From positions 23,077,001 to 23,141,000 of the forward strand of contig NW_024465421.1 in NCBI RefSeq assembly GCF_017591425.1: DNA of 64,000 nt, in the 5' to 3' direction. Of the stretch, positions 55,001 to 64,000 are shown piece by piece. Positions within the stretch are counted from its first letter, which is position 1, and every line of letters starts with the position of its first letter. The translations under genes were made by a program, and so were the position numbers. The notes below the pieces were generated by a model. That model did no database searches, was not told the DNA's origin, and saw only the letters and a list, made by a program, of their open reading frames with translations. This DNA comes from Ochotona curzoniae (Eukaryota; Chordata; Mammalia; Lagomorpha; Ochotonidae).

Positions 55001-56596
55001 CAATAAAAATAAATAAATATTTTTTAAAAAAAATATCTTCCTTTCTAACTTTCCTTCTCTCTATATATATCTGACTTTACAATAAAAATAAATCTTTTTA
55101 AAAAGTTAATTAAGAAGATATCTTTTTTTTTTATTGGAAAGGTGGATATACAGAGAGGAGAGATAGAGAGGAAGATCTTCCATCTGATGATTCACTCCCT
55201 AAGTGAGTGCAACAGCCGGCACCCACATGGGATCCCGGGCGTGCAAGGCGAGGACCTTAACCACTGCGCCACCGCGCCGGGCCCTTAAGAAGATATCTTT
55301 CAACTGCTAAATCCAGCAGAGATTCACATTGCCACTTACGGTGTAGTTGAACCCTTTATTTTCATCTTATTGGTTCCAGTTATTTGTTATTTTTTAAAGT
55401 TTTTTTTATTTTTCTTGAAAGATCTAGAGACAGAGAGGAGATATTCCATCTGCTGGTTCACTCCCCAAATGGTTGCAGTGACTCAAGCTGAGCCTGTCCA
55501 AAACTGAAAGCCAAGAGCTTCTTCTGGGTCTCCCAGGCAGGTGCAGGGTCCCAAGGCCTTGGGCTGTCCTCGACTGCTTTCCTGCGCCACAGGCAGGGAG
55601 CTGGATGGGAAATGGGGAAGCTGGGACAGAAACTGGCACCCGTATATATGGATATATATATATCCACACTCATGCTAGTCAAGGATTAGGCAACTGTGCC
55701 AGGCCCATAATTCTTTTTAATAGCAAAATAATAAGAAAGGCAAAGGAATATAAATGGCCATTATCTGCCAGCTGTCACATTTCTGATTGAAAAGTTACAT
55801 GAGAAATTAACTTGTCTTTCCTGTCTTATGTTGATACATTCCTCAGAAGTTACTGAGTTATCTCTCTCCTTCCTCAGTGGATGACAGTAGCCCTGAAGGT
55901 GAAGATCTTCAGAAGGAACCTGCAGAGAAGCAGCAGTGTGGAGAAGAGTCTGGGGATTATGATGAAATAGATTGTTCTTTCGTCTCTAAGCAACCTCTAG
56001 ATTGCTGTGAGGAAAGAACACTAAATACATTCATTCCACAGAGAAGGAAAGTGAGAAATCTTTTAGTTACTATTGAGAATGATACTCCACCAGAAGAACT
56101 CTCAAAATATGTGGATGTCAGTATTACTGCCCTGACTCAAAACCGCAAAACAAGGAGATGGTACACCTGTCCGCTGTGTGGGAGACAGTTTAATGAAAGT
56201 TCCTACCTTATTTCCCATCGGAGGACTCACACTGGAGAAAAACCTTATGACTGTAGCCACTGTGGGAAGAGCTTCAATCATAAAACAAACCTCAATAAAC
56301 ACGAGCGAATCCACACAGGGGAAAAACCGTATTCCTGTTCTCAGTGTGGGAAAAACTTTCGTCAGAATTCTCATCGGAGTCGCCATGAGGGAATCCACAT
56401 AAGGGAGAAGATACTTAAGTGTCCAGAGTGCAGGAAAACCTTCCCCAAGAATGAAGAATTGCTGCTTCATCTACAGAGTCACAAGGCTCAGAAGCCATAT
56501 GGTCGCAAAAAATGTGGGAGAAGATTCAGTCGGCTGTCAAACTGTACCCGACATGAGAGAACCTCCCCCACATGCAAGGCCAGGAAGCAGAAATGA
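48827..56596 (+). CDS. ZNF200: ZNF200: C2H2 zinc-finger protein (gene span)
   Basis: Coding exons 48827-49073, 49686-49774, 50067-50193 and 55878-56596 (247+89+127+719 = 1182 nt, 393 aa; human about 395). All junctions are GT/AG and phases agree. The N-terminal half has no named domain. The C-terminal exon carries five C2H2 modules, the last one degenerate. The start matches human (AAKVAPMPPKSKQSF after the Met); an ATG further upstream in the same frame at 48728 lies before the exon 2 acceptor, so I rejected it. A nuclear DNA-binding role is inferred from the fingers; the exact targets are not visible. Confidence 0.96.
49686..49774 (+). CDS. ZNF200: ZNF200 coding exon 2 (89 nt)
   Basis: Acceptor TCCCAG/TGCGTT, donor CCGGAG/GTGGGT. 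Encodes VRSRPLVKLLPRGVAQKQET then LSLCLKADPE, colinear with the human protein. Confidence 0.92.
50067..50193 (+). CDS. ZNF200: ZNF200 coding exon 3 (127 nt)
   Basis: Acceptor TTCCAG/GAACTG, donor ACTAG/GTAAGA. Encodes ELVLFEDLNIFHSQEECVSL and on to GEMVLL. Length and phase equal those of a KRAB-A exon, and LVLFEDLNIFHSQEE weakly echoes [14 protein letters not shown], so this may be a decayed KRAB box. Confidence 0.92.
50415..50814 (+). mobile_element. Solo LTR of the same family, copy 2 (ZNF200 intron)
   Basis: Starts TGATGGGTACCAC and ends at the same terminal repeat as copy 1, with the same TATA-like GTTTAAAAAG and AATAAAGGCC. By eye it is close to 90% identical to copy 1. It lies about 220 bp after ZNF200 coding exon 3, in the transcribed orientation, so its polyadenylation signal could truncate transcripts. 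Confidence 0.75.
50896..51184 (-). mobile_element. C-SINE, minus strand (ZNF200 intron)
   Basis: About 80 bp beyond LTR copy 2; has a deletion of the CTGGCTCCTGG region near 51018; head ends CACCGGGCCC. Confidence 0.82.
51231..51563 (+). mobile_element. Young C-SINE with 16-bp target-site duplication (ZNF200 intron)
   Basis: Flanked by AAATAAGTTTGTTCTT at 51215-51230 and 51564-51579, perfect. Head GGGCCCGGCGCGGTGGCGCA. Confidence 0.92.
51650..52135 (+). mobile_element. MIR element split by a SINE
   Basis: MIR head (CTCTGCTACTTAGAACTGTG TGACC) runs to 51745 and resumes at 52084 with TTTCATCTGTAAAGTAATGA. The interruption is the young SINE at 51746-52083. Confidence 0.7.
51746..52083 (-). mobile_element. 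Young C-SINE with 18-bp target-site duplication, minus strand
   Basis: Perfect duplication ATTTCCTAACTTCTTTTT at 51728-51745 and 52084-52101. The head retains GCGCCACCGCGCCGGGCCC, near consensus. Confidence 0.92.
52147..52472 (-). mobile_element. C-SINE, minus strand (ZNF200 intron)
   Basis: Tail AATATTTATTTTTATTGCAA, head ends GCACCGGGCCC. Confidence 0.85.
52473..54707. other. Unassigned part of the ZNF200 last intron
   Basis: AT-rich, non-coding. Apart from the LTR fragment at 53137-53199 I recognise nothing. Confidence 0.4.
53137..53199 (-). mobile_element. 5' fragment of the same LTR, opposite orientation
   Basis: Minus-strand reading begins TGATGGCTGCCATGATAACC and continues through the TTTGCCCCCAACCAAA motif shared with both longer copies, then similarity ends. 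Only the first ~65 bp of the LTR remain. Confidence 0.6.
54708..55030 (+). mobile_element. C-SINE (ZNF200 intron)
   Basis: GGGCCTGGTGCGATGGCACA head, otherwise close to the young consensus. Followed at 55035-55100 by a second tail-like segment (TATATCTGACTTTACAATAA), probably the remnant of another copy. Confidence 0.88.
55126..55284 (-). mobile_element. Internally deleted young C-SINE with target-site duplication
   Basis: Only about 159 bp: the tail side through GTGAGTGCAACAGCCGG is joined directly to the head side (CACCCACATGGGATCCCGGG). Intact flanking duplication TTAAGAAGATATCTTT at 55110-55125 and 55285-55300. Confidence 0.85.
55393..55706 (-). mobile_element. C-SINE, minus strand (ZNF200 intron)
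   Basis: Contains a short TA-rich expansion (CGTATATATGGATATATATATA) where the consensus has CCCATATGGGATCC; head ends GCCAGGCCC. About 170 bp before the ZNF200 finger exon. Confidence 0.82.
55878..56596 (+). CDS. ZNF200: ZNF200 terminal exon (zinc fingers)
   Basis: Acceptor CCTCAG/TGGATG. Fingers 1-4 have full ligand sets: C252/C255/H268/H272, C280/C283/H296/H300, C308/C311/H324/H328 and C336/C339/H352/H356. The fifth has Arg364 for the first Cys and Ser384 for the last His, keeping only C367 and H380. A basic patch (KTRRW, 245-249) precedes the array and the protein ends KARKQK. Confidence 0.96.
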
Positions 56597-58325
56597 GATC
56601 AAGAACGGGCCGACTGTTCCACCTGAGCCTGACAAGCATAAGCAGTTCTGGATTCGCCAGCTGCCAAAATGCGATACCGATACTGGAAAGCCTCATTGTA
56701 GCCAAAATTGGATAAATCCCCATCTTGGCTAAACTTCAGATTGTTGGGGAATTCGCAGGGAAGGAAACATCCTCAAGGGCTGTACCTCAGCATCAAGGCT
56801 TTGGGCTAAGCTTTCTTTCATGAAATTGTGCACATTGCATTGATTACAGATCCCCCTCCCAAGAAAGACTTCAAATGTTTCTCAAGGCTGCTAAGCTGTG
56901 TGTGAACAGAGTAACCTGTGTCTGTTCGAAGTATTGCCAGTCTTTTGTCACGGGGGAATTCACACAAAAAGAGAATGCAGAGGTCCTTGTCTGGAACTGT
57001 ATTCCCCTGAAAGAACAAAACTACTGATTTGTAAGCTAGCAGCTTTTAGTAATGATTCATACAACCTCAGAACACCCTGTGAAGGCTTGGGTATTGAAAG
57101 GAGTTGTTTACTTAGAATATCAGAAAACTACGGCAGTTCAGTGTCAGAGGTCTCGTGTGTATGTAGTCTAAACTTAACATTTGCAGTTTGTGGTGAAAAC
57201 TATTTTACAGAAATGCTTTCATAACATAATTGAAGTGTCTGTTGTGAGTTCTCTGTTACCCCTCAATAACTGTCTCTTGCCCAAAGAGGCTTGATGTGCC
57301 TGGATCTGGCAGTCTGGGATTCAGCCCCGCTCCTGACAAAACTTTTCAGATTCTTGTCGCTCTACTGAGGCAATGTCTTATCTGCTAAGAAGGAAACCCC
57401 GACAGCCTGAAGAGAAGTGATAGATCTGGAGGCAGGAAGACCTTAGCTAGGGCCGGGGCAGGTTAGGAACCTCACGACTTCATCATGTATCCCAGCTGCA
57501 CAGCCGTCAGACCCTCGGCAGTGGGTGATCTACCTCGCACGAGTCCTGAGTGCGTAGCTTCCATTCCCCGCAGGGTACAGATTGCAGGTGTCTCCAGGGA
57601 GCAGATGCTCGCCATCTTTGACCTGCTGATGTCCAAGCTCCTATTCCCCGCATAGAAACCAGGCCGCCAGTGCCTTCACAGGACCAGTCCTGTGCCGTGA
57701 CCAGGAACTAGTGGTTAGTTTTGGTTGTTTTAGGTTTCTGGGTATTTTCATTGCAATGCGTTTGTCCTATAAATTACTTGGGAAAATTTGTGAAGTTTAC
57801 AGATTTTGTTTTTGAACCATAAACATTCTACTTTATATCTAAGTAAATTTTTCTAATTTTCACATTTTATATTGTTTTTTTCATTGTAATCATTTTTCCA
57901 TCATGCTTTTCCTGCTTGGGGTTTTGTTTTTACATGGGACATTACTTATTTTTTTAATGTGTCAGTATTTTTAATGTTATATACATCAAATTGTAGCAAG
58001 GCAACAGACATAAGAATGCCGTTGTCATGATCAGCATTGAACTACAGTCAACCGAGTGTAGGGAGTGTTACTTTTTAATTGGTATCACCAGCCGCCTCAC
58101 TGAATGCTCTTAAATTTTCATCAGTTTCTCATTTAGTTGTGAAATCACACCATATACAAATACTAGGTTTTTGGGTTTTTGTTCTCCCTTTCTGCCTATA
58201 GGTCAATTTTTTTTTTCTTTTCTGCTCTTGTGCTTTGCCGTTTTGATACAGAGTATCCTAAAAGGACATGCTATAACATAATTCAGCCCTGAATCATAAT
58301 TGGAAAACCATAACAAAACATGGTG
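56597..58325 (+). other. ZNF200: ZNF200 3' untranslated region and downstream sequence
   Basis: Non-repetitive, continuing from the stop codon; AT-rich after 57720. I found no clear AATAAA in the first kilobase, so the transcript end cannot be placed. Confidence 0.4.
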
Positions 58326-58329
58326 GGCA

Positions 58330-58560
58330 TGTAGCTCAAAGGTAAGTACCACTTGAGACATTTGCAGCTCCTGTTGCAGTGCCACTTCTGCTTCTAGTCT
58401 GGCTTCTGCCAGCATGCCACTGGGAAGCAGCAGGTGGTGGCTGAAGCAACTGAGTGCCCGCCACCATGTGGAAGACCTGGGTAGAGTTCTGGCCTCAGCC
58501 TGGCCCGGCCCTGGCTACTGTAGGCATTTGGGGAATTAAACAACAGAAGAAAACCACAAG
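58330..58560 (+). mobile_element. Old diverged C-SINE
   Basis: ACTGGGAAGCAGCAGGTGGT and GGCATTTGGGGAATTAAACA body motifs; head degraded. Confidence 0.5.
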
Positions 58561-59397
58561 CCTTAGAAGTCCTATTTCAGGCCAACTGCCCTTTATAATT
58601 GGGCACAAAACTATGCCAGTCACTCCTTTGGTAGTCTGGCTAACTTGGGCAAGGATGGCCAGGAGACCTTTGTTGCCAGGGCCACCACCACACGGTTGTA
58701 GGAGGTCAAAAAGCTGCCTGCACACTCAGAAATGAAGTGGCCATGGATAGTGATGAACGGGGCAGTCAGGGCAACAGAGAGGAAAGGCCTTGAGACTGTC
58801 CTGTGCCCTGCCTGGGGTCGAGAGTTCACCAGCAGTCGCAAGGATACTAGTCCTAGATGAAGCATGAATGGTTGTTAACAGCACAACCCAAATATCCTTA
58901 TGCTGGAGCGGTGGCTGTGAAAGCATAGGTTTCTCACGCACACACGTACGGGGGACAGTGAGGCCTGTGGGGGAGGTGGGGCAAGGAGCCTCTCAAACAC
59001 CAGAGCCCTTGGGAAGCTGCAGGAGAACTAAGTGCCCCATTACAGGCCCCATCACCAATTGAATAGCAAGAAAATCAAGATTCTGCAGAAGCAGCAGCAA
59101 AAGTTAGGGGCTGGGGATCTCATCCTCCAGGGCTGGCTTTCACACAACAGCACAGATCCCTGGGGGACCTAAGAATCTAGGAAAAAAGTGGGACACTTGT
59201 AAAAGATTTCCAGGTTGTTTTAAGTCATTTTGAAATATGTGTATACTAACTGAGCCAAAATAATGCAAATAGAAGGCAAATTGTAGTTAGGAGTGATTAA
59301 CAAATTGCTTTAAGATTTCAGAGGTAATTTAACAGTAAGTATCAATGCTTTACTTAGCTATAACAAAAAATGCAAAATTATCACCTTTAAAAAAACA

Positions 59398-59640
59398 AAA
59401 GCTGGCTAATCCTCTGCCTACAGTGCTGTCATCACTTAGGGTCACTGGTTTATGTCCCGACTGCTCCACTTCCCATCCAGCTGTTGATGCACCTGAGGAA
59501 GCAGTGGCCCAGGTGCTTGGACCCGGCCCCAGGTGGGAGGTCCAGAAGCAGCGTCAGACCCCTGGCATTGACGCCCAGCTCTGGCCTTGGCAGCCATTTG
59601 GGGAATAAACCAGTGGATGGATTATCTCTCAGTCTCTGTA
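59398..59640 (+). mobile_element. C-SINE lacking the extreme 5' end
   Basis: Starts AAGCTGGCTAATCCTCTGCC; rabbit-like head variant; deletion in the body. Confidence 0.7.
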
Positions 59641-59959
59641 ATTTTTTTTTAAGATTGTTATTGGAAAGTCATACAGAGGAGGAGGAGATACAGAGGAAGA
59701 TCTGTCTGATGGTTCACTCCCCAAGTGGCCACAGTTGCAGCTGTGCCAATCCGAAACCAGGAGCATGGAGCCTCTTCCAGGTCTCCCACATGGGTGCAGG
59801 GTCCCAAGGCTTTGGGCCGTCCTTGACTGCTTTCCCAGGCCCTAAGCAGGGAGCTGGATGGGAAGCGAGGCTGCTGGGATTAGGACAAGCGCCCATATGG
59901 GATCCCAGCACATTCAAGGCAAGGGAGGACTTCAGTAGCTAGGCTACTGCGCCAGGCCC
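59641..59959 (-). mobile_element. C-SINE, minus strand
   Basis: Tail TTTTTTTTAAGATTGTTATT abuts the tail end of the preceding SINE; head ends GCGCCAGGCCC. Confidence 0.82.
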
Positions 59960-60519
59960 AATCTGTCTTAATTTGAGATAGAACAAATTCTTAAAATAAG
60001 AGAAAACACACAAGACAAAAATCCAACTCTGACAGCAACTATAAATCAAAAACCTCCATCCCTTAAAGCTGCAGCTCTAGACACAGCCCACAGTGTTGGG
60101 GACAAGAGAAGTCAAACTCCCAAACATACTACAGTGACAGTGACTTCTGAGTTATGGGTTAATCTTCCTGAAAGGGCTCTGGGAGGTGGCATTGGAACCA
60201 TTCAGACCAGAAAGATGGCCAGAACCGAGAACTTTGAGATAAAGAACAGTGAATGGCTGACAGACAAAAGACTTCCAGCTTACCAGTCGTGTAAGAATTA
60301 TAGGTTCAACATGATGTCATTTTTCTCAGTGTGTTAAGTGTCCAATTTGGCAAAAGTGGGATGACATCGCTTGACACTGTGACCAAAATGTTTCCAAAAA
60401 ATGTTATATTCTTTGACCCATCCATGTTTCCCATGCACAAAGATGTCAATTTTAAAAAATGGTAACAATAAAGAACAGTTCTAAGCAACTTGGAGAGCTG
60501 ACTGAATATGAAGAAATTT

Positions 60520-60765
60520 TTAGACTTATTTCTTTTTGTTGGAAAGGCATATTTCCAGAAAGATAGGGTGAAATATCTGCTGATTCACTCCCCAAGTGGC
60601 TGCAATGGCTAGAGCTGGGCTGAGCCAAGCCAGGAGCTTCTTCTGGGTCTCCAGACCCAGGTGCAGGATGGGAAGTGGAGCAGCCGGACACAAACCAGTG
60701 CCCATATGAGATCCCAGCAAATGCAAAGCAAGGATTTAGCCACTGGGCTACCACATTGGGTCCCA
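60520..60765 (-). mobile_element. C-SINE with internal deletion, minus strand
   Basis: Lacks the CCCAAGGCTTTGGGCC to CTGTGGCC segment: CCAGACCCAGGTGCAGGATGGG marks the joint. Confidence 0.75.
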
Positions 60766-60796
60766 TATGATGGAATATTACAAAGCTAATATCTTG

Positions 60797-61139
60797 GGGC
60801 CCGGCGCGGTGGCGCAAGTGGTTAAGGTCCTTGCCTTGCACGCCCGGGATCCCATATGGGCACCACTTCTAATCCTGGCAGCCCCGCTTCCCTTCCAGCT
60901 CCCTGCCTGTGGCCCAGGAAAGCAGTTGAGGACGGCCCAAAGCTTTGGGACCCAGCACCCACGTGGGAGACCCAGAAGAGGCTCCTGGCTTCGGATCGGC
61001 ATAGCATCGGTTGTTGCGCTCACTTGGGGAGTGAATCATCGGACGGAAGATCTTCCTCTCTGTCTCTCCTCTCTGTATATCCTCTCTGTATATCTGCCTT
61101 TCCAATAAAAAAAATAGTAAAAATAAATCTTAAAAAAAA
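60797..61139 (+). mobile_element. Young C-SINE with 15-bp target-site duplication
   Basis: Flanked by AAAGCTAATATCTTG at 60782-60796 and 61140-61154. The 3' part has a small tandem duplication of CTCTCTGTATAT. Confidence 0.92.
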
Positions 61140-61154
61140 AAAGCTAATATCTTG

Positions 61155-61745
61155 AATCTTAGTTGGCAGAGTGGTCTCCACTCTTTCCATCTCTCCTAAG
61201 TCCATCTGAGTTTCACTTTCAATCCCATCACTTCCCTAAACTTTTTATCAAGGTCTGCAATGGTCTCCAGTTTTATCAAGTCCAACATTCCAGTATCAGT
61301 TGACTTCTGTGGCCTTTGTTATCCATGATCACTCCCTTCATGCACAGCTTACCTGACTTATTCAGGTGTAGGTGTGTCATGCTCTCCTGCCTTCTCACTG
61401 CTTCATGGGCTGCTCCTACTTGGTCCTCTGTGTTGGGGTGTGATCCGGTGGTTCTTAGCCATGGCTAAATGGAATAAGGTGGAGAGAGTTGTTGTTGTTT
61501 CTTTTAAAGGACTCCACTAAAGAAAGTAACACGTAATAACTTCAATGATAAAAGCATGGTAGAAAAAAGACTAAAAGTATCATATTACACCACATGGAAT
61601 GGTAGAGAAGAATTGAGTTCAATTCCAAATATAGTACAGAGTAGGGAGTCACAGCCAAGAAGAGGACAGAGTAAGCACAGCAAAGCATTGCAGGAAGGAA
61701 AACTCCAGTTATGCTAACATAACAGCAACCTTAAAGGGTTGGAGA
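61155..61745. other. Unassigned intergenic sequence
   Basis: Non-coding; no repeat family recognised with confidence. Confidence 0.4.
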
Positions 61746-61749
61746 TAAT

Positions 61750-62055
61750 GAGACTGGCACAGTGGTGTAATAGGCTAAACCTCCACCTGCAACGCCGGCA
61801 TCCTTACGGGGATCGGTTCTTGTCCTGGCTGCTCCACTTCCCATTCAGCTCCCTGCTTGTGGCTTGGGAAAACAGAGAATGGCCCAAAGTCTTGGGACCC
61901 TGCACCCATGTGGGAGAGCTGGAAGAGGCTCCTGACTCCTGGCTTCAGGTCAGCTTAGCTCCAGCCATTGCAGTCACTTGTGGAGACAACCAGAAAATCT
62001 GTCTCTCCTCTTTGCAGACCCGCCTTTCCAAAAGAGATAAATATATAAAAACAAA
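61750..62055 (+). mobile_element. C-SINE
   Basis: GAGACTGGCACAGTGGTGTA head with AACGCCGGCATCCTTACGGG; the 3' pyrimidine region is shortened. Confidence 0.75.
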
Positions 62056-62069
62056 AAGTCCATTTCATT

Positions 62070-62292
62070 TAAGTGATTAAATTTATGAGCAAATGGCCAC
62101 AATATTTCTGTTATCCTTCTGTTGTCCATGGAGTCAGTAGTAATGTTCCCCGTTTCATTTCTGATAGTAGTGATTTGTATCTTGTTCTTTTTTGTTGATT
62201 AGACTGAATAAAAGTTTTATTGTTCTTTTCAAAGAATTAGCTATTTAGCTGATTTTTCCTATTGATTTTATGTTTTCAATTCACTTATTTCT
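62070..62292 (-). mobile_element. L1 ORF2 fragment, minus strand
   Basis: Plus strand matches the complement of L1 ORF2: CATTTCTGATAGTAGTGATT, TTGTTGATTAGACTGAATAA, TTCTTTTCAAAGAATTAGCT. Ends at the following SINE. Confidence 0.6.
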
Positions 62293-62301
62293 TTTCTTTT
62301 G

Positions 62302-62598
62302 CCATGTAGGTTAAGCCTCCACTTGTGCTGCTGGCATTCCCTATGAGTGCCAGTTTTAGTACCAGTTCTCCGTTCCTAATCCAGCTTCCTGATAGTGTGC
62401 TTGGGAAAGCAGTGGGCCCAGTCCCTAGACCCCTGCGCCCATCTGGGACATCTAGATGAAGCTCCCAATTCTTGGCTTCAGCCAGTCCTGGCTTTGGTGG
62501 CTATTTGGGTAGTGAACCAACAGATGGAAGATTTCTCTATCTTCCTCCTCTCTCTGTAACTCTCACTTTCAAATATATATGTAATTCTTTTTTAAAAA
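62302..62598 (+). mobile_element. C-SINE
   Basis: GCCATGTAGGTTAAGCCTCC head with GCTGCTGGCATTCCCTATGA; separates two L1 fragments of opposite strand. Confidence 0.7.
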
Positions 62599-62604
62599 GC
62601 AACT

Positions 62605-63000
62605 AATATAACCCATCGCACCCACGACCAACAAAGAAAACTCATATGATCCTATCTATGGAAGTAGAAAAAGCATTTGATAAAAATCCAACACTATTTA
62701 TGACATAAATCCTAGGAGCCAAGAACTTGACAATTAACATGTACAATAGCTTATAATTCATATTATGCTTCATCAGAAATTAGATGCTTTCTCCCTAGCA
62801 TCAAAAATAAGGAACAAGAATGTCTCCTGTCACCAGCCCTATTCCACATCACCCTGGGCTTCCGAAGTAACGCAATAGGACGAGAAAATGAAATAGGCTT
62901 CTAATGAGTTCAGGGCATGGCGGTAAGCATCAATAAAAAGCAAGCAACTGAAGAAAAGGAACAACCATACAGTTCATATTTTCCAGCTGAAGATCACATC
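62605..63000 (+). mobile_element. L1 ORF2 (reverse transcriptase) fragment
   Basis: Motifs from L1 ORF2 in sense: GAAGTAGAAAAAGCATTTGA TAAAA and TGTCTCCTGTCACCAGCCCT ATTCCAC. Frame is broken and the fragment is short. Confidence 0.65.
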
Positions 63001-63025
63001 TCCATGTGCGATGTGTCTTGTAAAA

Positions 63026-63028
63026 ACA

Positions 63029-63068
<40 letters not shown>
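63026..63068 (+). repeat. CA microsatellite
   Basis: About 20 CA units with one CATA interruption, at the end of the L1 fragment. Confidence 0.92.
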
Positions 63069-63072
<4 letters not shown>

Positions 63073-63180
63073 GCACTTCAGTCTGATCAAGCCTCTGATC
63101 CAAATTCCATTTAAAGGAAATATAGGGAACAGAGGAACATTTTAAATGACATGATGGAGATATGCTTATTAAAATGTAGG

Positions 63181-63500
63181 CTCGGGGTCAGCATGGTAGA
63201 CTAGCAGCTAAAGTCCTAGCCTTTGCACATGCCAGGATCCCATATGGGCGTCAGTTCATGTCCTGGTGGCCCTGCTTCCCATCCAGCTCCCTGCCTGTGG
63301 CCTGGGAACGCAATCGAGGACGGCCCAAAGCTTTGGGACCCTACACCTGTGTGGGAGACCCGGAAGAGGCTCCTGGTTCCCAGCTTTGGATCGGCACAGC
63401 ACCATTGCGCTCACTTGGGGAGTAAATCATCAGATGGAAGATCTTCCTCTCTGTCTCTCCTCCCTTCTTTGTATATCTGACTTTCTAAAAATATAGTAAT
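63181..63500 (+). mobile_element. C-SINE
   Basis: CTCGGGGTCAGCATGGTAGA head; complete. Confidence 0.82.
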
Positions 63501-63741
63501 AACAATAATACTGACTGGGGATATTATTAAGAGCAAAAAATCCACACGGAAAGGGGAGGGCAGTATGAGGAGAGAACAGAAAACATGTTTGAAGAAATAA
63601 TGCTAAAAATTTCTTACATTTATTATAAAAACTGATCATTATACATCCAGGAAACTCATTTAAATTCAAGTAGGAGAAATACAGCAGATCCAAAATCAGA
63701 TATATAACAGATACATAACAGATATATAACAAGACAAAGAT

Positions 63742-63835
63742 GAGGATCCCTGCACAGTAGCCTAGTGGTGAAGGTCCTCGCCTTGCATGTGCTGGGATCC
63801 CACTTGAGTGCCAGTTCATATACTGACTGCTTTAA
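63742..63835 (+). mobile_element. 3'-truncated C-SINE
   Basis: GAGGATCCCTGCACAGTAGC to GTGCCAGTTCATATACTGAC, then an AATTAATTAATT stretch; only the tRNA-like head remains. Confidence 0.7.
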
Positions 63836-63878
63836 AAACAATTAATTAATTAAAAAAAATTTTAAGATAAAAAACCAG

Positions 63879-64000
63879 GGCCCGGCACCGTGGCCTAACA
63901 GCTTATGTCCTCTCCTTGAACACACCAGGATCCCATATGGGCACCACTTCTAATCCCAGCAGCTCCACTTCCCATCCAGCTCCCTGCTTGTAGCCTGGGA
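63879..64000 (+). mobile_element. C-SINE cut by the window end
   Basis: CAGGGCCCGGCACCGTGGCC head and body as far as CTCCCTGCTTGTAGCCTGGGA. Confidence 0.82.

Noticed and set aside
58330..58360. Possible tRNA gene (GTAGCTCAAAGGTAAG resembles an A box)
   Set aside because: No matching cloverleaf or B box follows; it is the head of an old tRNA-derived SINE.

Overview
This is nuclear DNA of a placental mammal, most likely a lagomorph and probably a pika (Ochotona). The evidence is about 55 copies of a tRNA-derived C-type SINE: a 5' head with pol III-like boxes, a shared pyrimidine-rich 3' part and an A-rich tail. The youngest copies share a GGGCCCGGCGCGGTGGCGC head and perfect target-site duplications. 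There are also older MIR and L1 remnants. The species call is inferred from the SINE family as I remember it.

Gene content and order match human 16p13.3 in the opposite orientation: ZNF75A (minus, ATG 13420 to stop 4323), ZNF263 (minus, 25810 to 20937), MEFV (plus, 35308 to 45814) and ZNF200 (plus, 48827 to 56596). I reconstructed all four exon by exon from splice sites and phases, and each gives an intact frame: ZNF75A 501 aa with one KRAB module, ZNF263 684 aa, MEFV/pyrin 808 aa, ZNF200 393 aa.

Layout. 1-4.3 kb: non-coding with a SINE and a MIR. 4.3-16.6 kb: ZNF75A as a SCAN-KRAB-C2H2 gene with a CpG-island first exon; its KRAB-encoding exon pair is duplicated in tandem. 16.7-20.9 kb: intergenic, with no TIGD7-like frame although TIGD7 lies here in human. 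20.9-26.7 kb: ZNF263 and its CpG-island promoter. 27.7-28.2 kb: a CpG island with no coding gene attached. 28-35 kb: SINEs and a solo LTR. 35.3-45.8 kb: MEFV, ten coding exons ending in a complete B30.2 exon. 47.3-48.2 kb: the ZNF200 CpG island. 48.8-56.6 kb: ZNF200, with a 5.7 kb last intron holding a second solo LTR and several young SINEs. 56.6-64 kb: intergenic SINEs, two L1 ORF2 fragments and a CA repeat.

The genes are neighbours rather than a pathway. Three are nuclear C2H2 zinc-finger proteins. MEFV encodes the cytosolic inflammasome sensor pyrin. The most notable observations are: an in-frame duplication of a two-exon KRAB module in ZNF75A, with very unequal divergence between its two exons; a lost splice donor on an alternative ZNF75A exon; missing zinc ligands in the last ZNF200 finger; two same-orientation solo LTRs flanking MEFV; a foldback SINE; and an orphan CpG island.
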